Origin: Gammaproteobacteria bacterium
GTDB lineage: Bacteria > Pseudomonadota > Gammaproteobacteria > Enterobacterales > Kangiellaceae
Direction: 5' to 3'
Length of the DNA: 16,528 bases
Assembly (NCBI GenBank): GCA_013372875.1
Contig: JABXIW010000086.1
Span: forward strand, 1 to 16,528
Made by a program: the position numbers and the translations under genes
Notes under the pieces: model-generated
What the model was told of the DNA's origin: nothing
What the model saw: the letters and a program-made list of their open reading frames with translations, nothing else
Database searches by the model: none
In this document: piece after piece, positions 1 through 6,069 of the stretch
Numbering within the stretch: position 1 is the stretch's first letter
Layout: the number at the start of each line of letters is the position of its first letter

Positions 1-282
1 GGCAGTTGGCTGATGGATGCGCTGATTCCTCTCAACGAACTCAAATACAAACTGGGGTTGACCACAATTGAAGGCGAAGAGAGTGAAGGTTTTCAAACCC
101 TCAATGGCTTTTTAACTTGGTGGCTAGGACGCCTTCCACATGCAGGAGAGTTGGTCGACTATGAGGGCTGGCAGTTTGAGGTGTTAAACGTCAAACATCA
201 CCGGATTGTGCAAGTTAAAGTGAGCCGAGAGACAGAGTCAGAAACAACCACCGACACCAACGATGGCGACGCTAACCCATAA
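1..282 (+). CDS. C-terminal fragment of CorC/HlyC-type (CNNM/hemolysin C-like) membrane protein
   Basis: The reading frame is open from base 1, so the gene starts outside the window; 93 residues and the stop are visible. The segment matches the small C-terminal transporter-associated domain (CorC_HlyC) that follows the DUF21/CNNM membrane domain and the CBS pair in this family. Visible signs are the opening G-S-W-L-M-D-A-L-I-P, then a leucine-rich stretch, the turn GRLPHAGE, and the closing strands FEVLNVKHHRIVQVKV. The tail after that (SRETESETTTDTNDGDANP) is acidic and probably disordered. Members are inner-membrane proteins linked to divalent-cation (Mg/Co) homeostasis; the hemolysin name is historical. 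The 3' end overlaps the convergent transglycosylase gene by 11 bp with no terminator between them. An internal ATG at 13 is in frame but is not the real start. Confidence 0.82.
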   Translation, partial: GSWLMDALIPLNELKYKLGLTTIEGEESEGFQTLNGFLTWWLGRLPHAGELVDYEGWQFEVLNVKHHRIVQVKVSRETESETTTDTNDGDANP

Positions 283-1012
283 AGTTAGGCTGCAAACCTT
301 TCGCCAGCTTCTGCCTAACTTTATAAGAAACATCACTCAACGTAATGTTCCCTTTGCTGTGACGATCGATGCCTGCATTTTGTCGGTAAGCGATCGAACC
401 TTGTTTGAACAGCACGTGTGAGGGTGACTTCCCGATTGCCGCGGGATGGAGAATCGCCATGTAAACATCTTCCAACGATGACATTCGGTGTCGATAAGGC
501 CAAAAGTAAGCTTTCACATAATCGAGCTGTTCAACGGCGCTCATCATGGCGAGATGCTTAGTGCTCGTCCCCAAGTTTTTCGCGGTTGCGGGCATGAACT
601 GAATCAGACCTGTCGCACCACTCCCAGAGCCGTTTCTAATGCTAGGGCTGAACGTTTCAGCCGTCTCAAAGGCCATACAAGCCATTAGATGATTCGGGTT
701 GATTTCTAGCTCAGAGCAAATTTCGACCACTTTGCTTTTGAATGCAGGACTAACTCGCTGTCCCCATGCCAAAACATGCTCAGAAGGCTCTTGAAATGGC
801 TCGGGAGAAAAAATACATCGATGGGAACGTTGGGAATAAAAAGGAAGCTTTTTAATGAGGCGCTGCTGCCTGCCCTTCAACATGGAAGTAAAGGAAAACA
901 ATACAGCTTTGAGTGGCTGCCGTTTTTTAAACTTTACTAATCTATACAGTCGCTTAGATACCTTTTTCACGACATAACCAAGTTGAGGGAACACTCCCAA
1001 AATGTAATCCAT
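272..1012 (-). CDS. Lytic transglycosylase, SLT domain protein
   Basis: A predicted peptidoglycan lytic transglycosylase of 246 residues. The catalytic SLT core lies around residues 95-215. Glu116 in AFETAETF is the expected catalytic acid, followed by the family signature G-A-T-G-L-I-Q-F-M-P at 132-141 and the aromatic-rich helix Y-V-K-A-Y-F-W-P-Y. The enzyme would cleave the MurNAc-GlcNAc bond to give 1,6-anhydroMurNAc ends. The first 80 residues are strongly basic with only weak hydrophobicity and no convincing signal peptide or lipobox, so export is unclear. The start at 1012 has an AGGA only a few bases upstream, which is tight; a later Met at residue 44 has no better site. It is not part of the APE system: it faces away from it, and a terminator and a CRP-like site lie between. 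Confidence 0.85.
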   Translation of the reverse strand: MDYILGVFPQLGYVVKKVSKRLYRLVKFKKRQPLKAVLFSFTSMLKGRQQRLIKKLPFYSQRSHRCIFSPEPFQEPSEHVLAWGQRVSPAFKSKVVEICSELEINPNHLMACMAFETAETFSPSIRNGSGSGATGLIQFMPATAKNLGTSTKHLAMMSAVEQLDYVKAYFWPYRHRMSSLEDVYMAILHPAAIGKSPSHVLFKQGSIAYRQNAGIDRHSKGNITLSDVSYKVRQKLAKGLQPNFMG

Positions 1013-1055
1013 TTCCTACAAGTTTTATAGAAATATCAGCTACAACAAACATTTA

Positions 1056-1071
1056 TGTGACTAAAATCACC
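1056..1071 (-). promoter_or_regulatory. CRP-like binding site upstream of the transglycosylase gene
   Basis: The sequence TGTGA-N6-TCACC differs from the CRP half-site pair TGTGA-N6-TCACA at one base and sits 44 bp upstream of the transglycosylase start at 1012. The flanks are AT-rich, as at real CRP sites. A minus-strand TATAAA lies at 1024-1029 but would leave a leader too short to hold a ribosome binding site, so the promoter class cannot be fixed. The site is also downstream of the APE tailoring operon terminator, so it should act on the transglycosylase gene only. Confidence 0.42.
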
Positions 1072-1136
1072 CTTAGGGCAATATCAATGTTCAATAACCC
1101 ACCAAAAAAAAGAATGACCTTATTAAAATCAAGATT

Positions 1137-1171
1137 ATAAAAAGCCCCACCTATGAATCACAGATGGGGCT
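1137..1171 (-). terminator. Intrinsic terminator of the tailoring operon
   Basis: Read on the minus strand, AGCCCCATCT and AGGTGGGGCT form a 10-bp GC-rich stem with a single mismatch around a 9-nt loop, followed at once by TTTTTAT. It lies 35 bp beyond the stop of the halogenase-like gene at 1206, the expected place for the end of the minus-strand lipoprotein-methyltransferase-oxidoreductase transcript. The plus-strand side has no immediate T-run, so it is best read as one-directional. Confidence 0.85.
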
Positions 1172-1205
1172 AATGAGATGTTTTTAATGGTTTTTTCTGA
1201 GTAAT

Positions 1206-2450
1206 TTAAAAACCTTCGCCACGTACTAACTCAGCCAGCGTCGACAAGCGTTGTTCACTTTGCTTGACGTATGGGTTCTCGGTATCCCACGCGTAACCAG
1301 CCAATATTGCACTGATCATCTGTTTAATGCGTGGATTTGGATCTTGGTAGAAAATCACGTCTTGAAGCGTGCCGTTGTACCATCCTTCCACATAAGTACG
1401 GAACGTGTTGACACCAACCATCAAGCGTTCTGAGTACTCTTCTTGCCAATCAACCACTTCGCCGTTCAATTGACGCACAACGCAATCAGCAGCAAATTGA
1501 GCCGACTTCATCGCGATAGTGACACCCGATGAGAATACCGGATCCAAAAATTCGCCCGCGTTACCAAGCAGCGCGTAGTGTTCTGTGGCTAAGCGTTTGA
1601 CGTTCGCTGAATAGCCACCCAACTCACCTGCGGGATTTGGGTACTTCGCGTTTCGCAATAAAGACGCCAAACCCGGCTCTTCATTAGCCAACTGCTGCAA
1701 AGCTGCAAGCTTATCTTCTGGGTATTGCTCGAAAAACTCAGGCTCACCCACCACACCAAACGAACACGTACCATTCGAGAATGGAATTAGCCAGTACCAT
1801 ACGTCGTGATTTTCAGGATGGACTGAAATCAGAATTTTGTTGCGGTCGTACTCTGGCTCTTGTGGTGAAATATGATCTTCGATATGCGTAAAGATCGCTT
1901 TTCTTGGTGGAAGGCAAGAAGGTTCTTCCAGATCCAGCAAACGCGGCAGCACTCGGCCAAAACCACTCGCATCCAAAACAAAATCGGCTTCGATTTGGTA
2001 CGCCTGCTTATCGGGCCCAACCACTTCTAAGCGCGATTTTTTGCCTTCAAACGCCAAGCTAACCAGCTCATGCTGATAACGAATGTCGACGCCCTGTTCT
2101 GCGGCTCTGTCAGCGAGCACTTTATCAAAGCTGGCGCGTTGAACCTGAAATGTGGTGCCTGGTCCTGCGGTAAATTTGTCAGTGAAATCAAAGTGAGTGT
2201 AGACCCCATTACGACGGAACGCCGCGCCATCTTTGAATTGGAAGCCATGCTGCTTCACCGCCTCTGTCATTCCGGCAAGTTCAACCACCTCCATACAAGC
2301 TGGAAGTAAGCTTTCGCCAATTGAGAAACGAGGGAACGTCGCTTTTTCGATCACGACAACATCAATACCACGGGATTTTAGCAACGCAGAAACGGTGGAA
2401 CCCGAAGGACCTGCGCCAACGACGACAACTTGCTTGTGCTCTGTTTTCAT
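1206..2450 (-). CDS. Flavin-dependent halogenase-like FAD oxidoreductase
   Basis: A 414-residue FAD-dependent enzyme of the tryptophan/phenol halogenase group. It shows the Rossmann motif GAGPSG at 12-17 and the post-Rossmann segment FPRFSIGESLLP at 39-50. Lys73 in QFKDGAAF lies where carrier-protein-type halogenases keep a lysine. The halogenase signature W-x-W-x-I-P is intact (W218, W220, P223), and F-x-x-P-x-x-S-x-G is present at 301-309 (FLDPVFSSG). These residues favour FADH2-dependent hypohalous-acid chemistry on an electron-rich ring over simple hydroxylation, but non-halogenating relatives also carry them. It is last in a three-gene minus-strand operon, 8 bp after the methyltransferase stop. 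The inferred role is halogenation or oxidation of the aryl head of the polyene, perhaps while ACP-bound. It needs a flavin reductase, and none is visible in the window. Confidence 0.8.
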   Translation of the reverse strand: MKTEHKQVVVVGAGPSGSTVSALLKSRGIDVVVIEKATFPRFSIGESLLPACMEVVELAGMTEAVKQHGFQFKDGAAFRRNGVYTHFDFTDKFTAGPGTTFQVQRASFDKVLADRAAEQGVDIRYQHELVSLAFEGKKSRLEVVGPDKQAYQIEADFVLDASGFGRVLPRLLDLEEPSCLPPRKAIFTHIEDHISPQEPEYDRNKILISVHPENHDVWYWLIPFSNGTCSFGVVGEPEFFEQYPEDKLAALQQLANEEPGLASLLRNAKYPNPAGELGGYSANVKRLATEHYALLGNAGEFLDPVFSSGVTIAMKSAQFAADCVVRQLNGEVVDWQEEYSERLMVGVNTFRTYVEGWYNGTLQDVIFYQDPNPRIKQMISAILAGYAWDTENPYVKQSEQRLSTLAELVRGEGF

Positions 2451-2458
2451 TCTTTATA

Positions 2459-3544
2459 CTAGCTTGCTTGGAGTTTTAATAAGGTATGTCCGAGGCCAAT
2501 GTTGTCCGTTCTTTCCACAACAGAGAGACCTGCTGCTTCAACAATTTCTAGGAAATCATCACTACGGTAGAAACGGCTATTACCATTGGCTAGGCAGGTA
2601 AAGTAAAGCGAGGTGGCATTTAAGCTGTATGACGCGCCCGCGTATTTCTGCGCATCCCAAAACAGTTCGAGAACGTAAACGGTATCGCCCGCGCTCAACT
2701 GCGCCTTCACTTTCTTCAAAATATTTAAAATTTCAATTGGAGAGAAACAATCTAAGAACTGGCTCATCCACCAAATATCGGCATGATCAGGCAATGTTTG
2801 GGCTTTATCAAGCATATTGGCAGGATACGGATGCACGCGCTCGCTGAGCTTATTCTCTGCCACGTTAGACATCGCGACTTCCAATTGCTGCGGCAAATCA
2901 ACAATGGTCACATGCACATCTTTATCGTAGTTGCAGCACTGCATTGCCCATTTACCCGTATTGCCACCGATATCGACAATGTGTTTTGGCTCATTGGCAA
3001 ACACTTCTTTAAGCAGCAATGGGAAAGAACGATCCGAATAGAAGTGATCAAACTTAAACCAGCTCTGCTTAGCTTGCTCAGGTAATGTCGACAACCCTTG
3101 ATAGATGGTTTCCCAATCGCCCAGCTCTTTCAATCCAGCAGGTTTGCCGTCTTTGATTGCTTCAGTCAAGTGCATCATCGCGGCATAACAAACGTCGGCC
3201 GTGAAATCCATGTTTGCTTGGGTCATGCCATCGTACAACAAGTAGAACCCGAGGTTGGCCAGTGAGTAGTTAGGTTTTTCCCACAAAACAATGTGCGCAC
3301 TTATCGCCATGTCTAACAGCACTTTAACACCATATTCTGACACGCCTGTTTTTTCGGCGATATCAATGGCGCTCATGCCTTTTGAACCAGCGCTATCGAG
3401 CGCCGCTAATATACCCAAATCTCTGAGCGTTCTCGCGGTATGGAAAACGATAGGGGCAAAAGATAATTTTTGAGCTTCTGTTTTTGCTTCAAAAGCATTA
3501 AAAGGATCATTATTTTGATTTAACACGAAAAAACCTAACTGCAT
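2459..3544 (-). CDS. SAM-dependent methyltransferase of the APE locus
   Basis: A 361-residue class I methyltransferase with the layout of the small-molecule O-methyltransferase family. It has an N-terminal winged-helix dimerisation part (about 25-105; the DIAEKTGVSEYGVKVLLD helix-turn-helix is at 61-78) and a C-terminal Rossmann part with SAM motif I DIGGNTG at 191-197 and the acidic residue D216 ending strand 2 (VTIVDLP). The place where this family normally has the catalytic His of an L-H-D-W motif reads F-L-D-C (263-266), so the usual phenol base is missing. The likely job is methylation of the aryl head group, either C-methylation, as in the 3-methyl-4-hydroxyphenyl heads of known APEs, or atypical O-methylation. 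It starts 10 bp after the lipoprotein stop. No strong Shine-Dalgarno precedes the ATG, so coupling to the upstream gene is plausible. Confidence 0.85.
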   Translation of the reverse strand: MQLGFFVLNQNNDPFNAFEAKTEAQKLSFAPIVFHTARTLRDLGILAALDSAGSKGMSAIDIAEKTGVSEYGVKVLLDMAISAHIVLWEKPNYSLANLGFYLLYDGMTQANMDFTADVCYAAMMHLTEAIKDGKPAGLKELGDWETIYQGLSTLPEQAKQSWFKFDHFYSDRSFPLLLKEVFANEPKHIVDIGGNTGKWAMQCCNYDKDVHVTIVDLPQQLEVAMSNVAENKLSERVHPYPANMLDKAQTLPDHADIWWMSQFLDCFSPIEILNILKKVKAQLSAGDTVYVLELFWDAQKYAGASYSLNATSLYFTCLANGNSRFYRSDDFLEIVEAAGLSVVERTDNIGLGHTLLKLQAS

Positions 3545-3554
3545 TTAATAATTT

Positions 3555-3953
3555 TTATTGCTGAGACTGAGTGCCCAACAACGCAAGTGCTCGCTGAATA
3601 TCAACATTTAAATTGTTTACCCAACGATTGTAATTGCGGTGAATTTTGCCATCACTTGCTTTGAGATTTACTGAGTTGAGATAAATAATTGAATAATATT
3701 TGTTGTTGTATGGAATTTTTACTTCAGCAGAGTGTGTACGAACGTGAATTTTCGCAATTAATACACCCGGACTAACTTCTTCAATCGTCCAACCACGGTT
3801 AGTTGCGGATTGCACAATCGCCATTTTTACTTGTTTATTTTGAAGATCATACGCAACTGGAGTATCCTCCACACTCAATACAGGTTGTACACGTCCACAA
3901 CCGACAAGAAGCAAAGTTAATAATAATGAGATGTACAGCTTAAAGCGCGACAT
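3555..3953 (-). CDS. Small lipoprotein, first gene of the divergent APE operon
   Basis: A 132-residue predicted lipoprotein of no recognised function. The chosen start at 3953 (MSRFKLYIS) is preceded by AAGGAAA at good spacing and gives a clean type II signal peptide with lipobox LVGC and Cys19; Gly at the next position suggests sorting to the outer membrane. An upstream in-frame ATG at 3992 would add 13 charged residues before the signal and is unlikely. The mature part looks like a small alpha/beta domain: a hydrophobic helix (VKMAIVQSATNRGW), then strands (LIAKIHVR, AEVKIPY, YYSIIYL), and a C-terminal amphipathic helix (NNLNVDIQRALALL). It leads an operon with the methyltransferase and the halogenase-like enzyme and diverges from apeC, so a role in placing or handling the pigment in the outer membrane is inferred from context only. 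Confidence 0.82.
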   Translation of the reverse strand: MSRFKLYISLLLTLLLVGCGRVQPVLSVEDTPVAYDLQNKQVKMAIVQSATNRGWTIEEVSPGVLIAKIHVRTHSAEVKIPYNNKYYSIIYLNSVNLKASDGKIHRNYNRWVNNLNVDIQRALALLGTQSQQ

Positions 3954-3990
3954 AAGAATTTCCTTTTTATTATGAATTCGGGTGAAGCCC

Positions 3991-4021
3991 AAATTGTATC
4001 GAGCTGTAAAATAAACAATTT
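3991..4021. promoter_or_regulatory. Inverted repeat, candidate shared operator in the divergent promoter region
   Basis: AAATTGT (3991-3997) and ACAATTT (4015-4021) form a perfect 7-bp inverted repeat with 17 bp between arms, centred near 4006. It covers the -10 and predicted start site of the minus-strand promoter and lies just before the apeC start. The arm spacing (24 bp centre to centre) would suit a dimeric or cooperative regulator touching both operons. No regulator gene is in the window. AT-rich sequence makes chance repeats common, so this is tentative. Confidence 0.3.
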
Positions 4022-4036
4022 AACCAAATATGCCAA
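4008..4036 (-). promoter_or_regulatory. Sigma-70-type promoter for the lipoprotein-methyltransferase-halogenase operon
   Basis: On the minus strand TTGGCA (4031-4036) and TATTTT (4008-4013) are separated by exactly 17 bp. The -35 matches consensus at 5 of 6 positions and the -10 at 4 of 6. Transcription would start near 4001, giving a leader of about 48 nt with the AAGGAAA ribosome binding site before the ATG at 3953. The -35 element overlaps the apeC start codon on the other strand (ATG at 4030), so the two operons cannot easily be occupied at once. Confidence 0.55.
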
Positions 4037-4758
4037 ACTCGAAGATCAAAATTTCGTTCAATATTGATGCGTGGACAGCGAATTCACTGGGTTTATCTCA
4101 ACCTGATGAATGGAAAGAATGGGCTGCAAGCGGAAATTGGCCACAAGATGGCAAAGTAAATGTGGCGGATATTCCTGCAATGATGCGCAGAAGAATGAGT
4201 CCATTAAGTAAACTTGCTGTGCAAACGGCCATCGAATTATTAAAGCAACATCAGGCCGACTATCTGGTGTTTTCTAGCCGTCATGGCGAACTGCATCGCA
4301 GTGTCGCGCTGGTTGCAGACATCATCAGTGGCGAAGAAGCCTCTCCAATGGCGTTCTCTCAATCAGTGCACAATACCGCGGCAGGTTTAGCGACCATCGC
4401 AACCAAGCAGCCAATCCCTCTCACTTCGATTGCGGCATCGGAAAATACATTCCAAAGCGCGATATTAGAAGCGTGGCTATTTTTAGCAGACAATCCAGAT
4501 AAGAAAGTTCTGCTTGTCGACTTTGATGAACCTTTACCTGACTCCTACACCGAATTTGAACAGCAGCAATATCCGGGCTTTGGCTTAGGTTTGGTGCTAT
4601 CAAACGGTGATGATTTTACGTTGCGCAGCAGCCACAGCGTAGAAACACAAGGCCACCTTTTGCCACAAGGCTTAGCGTTTTTGCAGCACTACTTGTCAGA
4701 CAAAACTCAGTGGACCATCCATGCCCCACAGCAATCTTGGGAATGGCGCAAACAATGA
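4030..4758 (+). CDS. apeC: ApeC, half-length ketosynthase-like chain-length factor
   Basis: A 242-residue protein of the short beta-ketoacyl-synthase N-terminal-like family found in APE loci, about half the length of a normal ketosynthase. In the known Xenorhabdus system ApeC pairs with the full-length ketosynthase ApeO as a chain-length-factor-like partner. Here FSQSVHNTAAG (109-119) is the family signature. By eye alignment the nucleophile strand S-V-S-T-A-C of ApeO corresponds to S-I-A-A-S-E at 133-138, so Glu138 replaces the catalytic Cys and the C-terminal half with the two catalytic His is absent. It therefore cannot condense alone. The ATG at 4030 has no clear Shine-Dalgarno, and an in-frame stop at 4021 rules out a longer start. 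The stop overlaps the apeD start as ATGA. First gene of the plus-strand operon. Confidence 0.88.
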   Translation: MPNSKIKISFNIDAWTANSLGLSQPDEWKEWAASGNWPQDGKVNVADIPAMMRRRMSPLSKLAVQTAIELLKQHQADYLVFSSRHGELHRSVALVADIISGEEASPMAFSQSVHNTAAGLATIATKQPIPLTSIAASENTFQSAILEAWLFLADNPDKKVLLVDFDEPLPDSYTEFEQQQYPGFGLGLVLSNGDDFTLRSSHSVETQGHLLPQGLAFLQHYLSDKTQWTIHAPQQSWEWRKQ

Positions 4759-5522
4759 ATCGCTTAAATCAGTATTGGCGCGTGCTCGCCACGGGTTTCT
4801 GTTTTTCGGTATTTGGTTTGGGTGGTTTAGCGCTGAGCTTTATCGTGATTCCAACTATTCGTATTTTTGTCTCTGACCAAACTGAACGTGAATATAAAGT
4901 TCAAGGCGCGATTCAATATTCTTTCAACACATTCTGTAAATTAATGAAGTTCAGCGGGGCGATTGATTATGAAATTATTGGCGCAGACCTTCTTCAACAA
5001 GATCGAAATTGTTTAATTGTTGCCAATCATCCGAGTTTAATTGATTACGTTTTAATCGCCTCACAATTAAATCGCTGTGATTGTTTAGTAAAGTCCGCAA
5101 TTTGGTCGAATCCTTTTATGAAGCATATTGTAAAAGCGGCCGGATATATTCCAAACGAAGCGCCAGATGATTTATTAGCACTTTGTGAAGAACGATTTAA
5201 TAAAGGCAACGTGTTGCTTATATTTCCTGAAGGCACAAGAACAACACCAGGCGTAAAACCTAAGTTGCAACGTGGCGCGGCACAAATTGCGGTAAGAACA
5301 GAACGAGATTTAAGAGTCGTACATATTACGGTGACACCGAGCTTTCTCACAAAAGAGAAAAAATGGTATCAGGTGCCAACAACAAAGCCCTTTTTCAAAA
5401 TTGAAGTTAAGGATAAAGTTGAGATTGAGCCCTTTATAAAGCAAACTACGTCACCAACGATAGCGGCTCGACGCTTACAACAGCACTTAGCTGACAACAT
5501 TTTTCCAGAAAACTTTTATTGA
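4755..5522 (+). CDS. apeD: ApeD, PlsC-type membrane acyltransferase
   Basis: A 255-residue member of the 1-acyl-glycerol-3-phosphate acyltransferase (PlsC/LPLAT) family. A hydrophobic N-terminal segment (about residues 10-36) would anchor it in the inner membrane. The catalytic HX4D motif is intact in NHPSLID (His92, Asp97), and the glycerol-phosphate-binding FPEGTR is at 157-162. The start at 4755 is chosen because its ATGA overlaps the apeC stop and because the longer frame from 4710 would lie inside apeC. In the APE context it probably acylates the lipid carrier or moves the finished polyene acyl chain from ACP to a lipid; the true acceptor is unknown. From about 4900 to 5530 the gene looks clearly richer in AT and in AT-ending codons than apeH-apeO, though it sits in the same operon. 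Confidence 0.88.
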   Translation: MNRLNQYWRVLATGFCFSVFGLGGLALSFIVIPTIRIFVSDQTEREYKVQGAIQYSFNTFCKLMKFSGAIDYEIIGADLLQQDRNCLIVANHPSLIDYVLIASQLNRCDCLVKSAIWSNPFMKHIVKAAGYIPNEAPDDLLALCEERFNKGNVLLIFPEGTRTTPGVKPKLQRGAAQIAVRTERDLRVVHITVTPSFLTKEKKWYQVPTTKPFFKIEVKDKVEIEPFIKQTTSPTIAARRLQQHLADNIFPENFY

Positions 5523-5535
5523 TAAGCAGGTCCCA

Positions 5536-5796
5536 GTGGAACAGTTACACAACGATATTAAGCAACTTATTATTAATGCTTTGAACCTTGAAGATTTAAC
5601 CGTAGACGATATTGAAACGGATGCGCCACTTTTTGGTGATGGACTTGGCTTAGACTCTATCGACGCACTTGAGCTTGGATTAGCAATTAAAAAGCAATAC
5701 AACATCGTCATCGATGCTGACGACTCAAATACGCGCGAACACTTTGCTTCTGTAGCAAACCTAGCGAAATACGTTTCTTCTCAAACCAATGAATAA
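5536..5796 (+). CDS. apeE: ApeE, acyl carrier protein
   Basis: An 86-residue acidic acyl carrier protein. The phosphopantetheine attachment site is Ser41 in GLDSIDALEL, preceded by the usual GDGLG turn. The start is GTG at 5536, with an AGCAGG-like ribosome binding site 6 bases before it and 13 bp after apeD. It is one of two adjacent ACPs; in the characterised APE system the two are separate carriers for the aryl starter and the growing chain. No phosphopantetheinyl transferase is in the window, so activation depends on an enzyme elsewhere. Confidence 0.92.
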   Translation: MEQLHNDIKQLIINALNLEDLTVDDIETDAPLFGDGLGLDSIDALELGLAIKKQYNIVIDADDSNTREHFASVANLAKYVSSQTNE

Positions 5797-5811
5797 GTTG
5801 TAGGTATATTC

Positions 5812-6069
5812 ATGACTGATGTAAATAAAGATCAAGTATTTGAACAAGTTAAAGATGCGCTTGTTGAGCTGTTCGAAATTGACGCAGACGACATCCAACC
5901 TGACGCGCACTTATATCAAGATCTCGATCTAGATAGCATTGACGCGGTTGATTTGGTCGTGCACCTACAGAATGTCACTGGTAAAAAAATCAAACCTGCT
6001 GAATTTAGTACAGTAAGAACCGTTGACGATGTCGTTAACGCAGTCACTGAGCTATTGAAGGAAAGTTAA
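5812..6069 (+). CDS. apeF: ApeF, acyl carrier protein
   Basis: An 85-residue acidic acyl carrier protein. Ser42 in DLDLDSIDAVDL is the expected phosphopantetheine site. It is related to ApeE in size and site but clearly diverged in sequence (QNVTGKKIKPAEF against KKQYNIVIDADDS after helix II), so the two are unlikely to be simple duplicates with the same partner. The ATG at 5812 follows a GTAGGT ribosome binding site. The stop TAA overlaps the apeG start by one base (TAATG), suggesting coupled translation. Confidence 0.92.
   Translation: MTDVNKDQVFEQVKDALVELFEIDADDIQPDAHLYQDLDLDSIDAVDLVVHLQNVTGKKIKPAEFSTVRTVDDVVNAVTELLKES

Noticed and set aside
488..688. Open frame on the plus strand inside the transglycosylase gene
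   Set aside because: Antisense shadow; no ribosome binding site or recognisable domain.
2070..2601. Plus-strand open frames opposite the halogenase-like gene and the methyltransferase 3' end
   Set aside because: Low-complexity shadows of well-supported minus-strand genes, with no domain.
3969..3974. Minus-strand CATAAT as a -10 for the lipoprotein gene
   Set aside because: Transcription would begin inside the ribosome binding site; the TTGGCA-N17-TATTTT pair further upstream gives a sensible leader.
4007..4012. Plus-strand TAAAAT as the -10 for apeC
   Set aside because: No acceptable -35 at 16-18 bp upstream, and the leader would be only about 11 nt; left unassigned.
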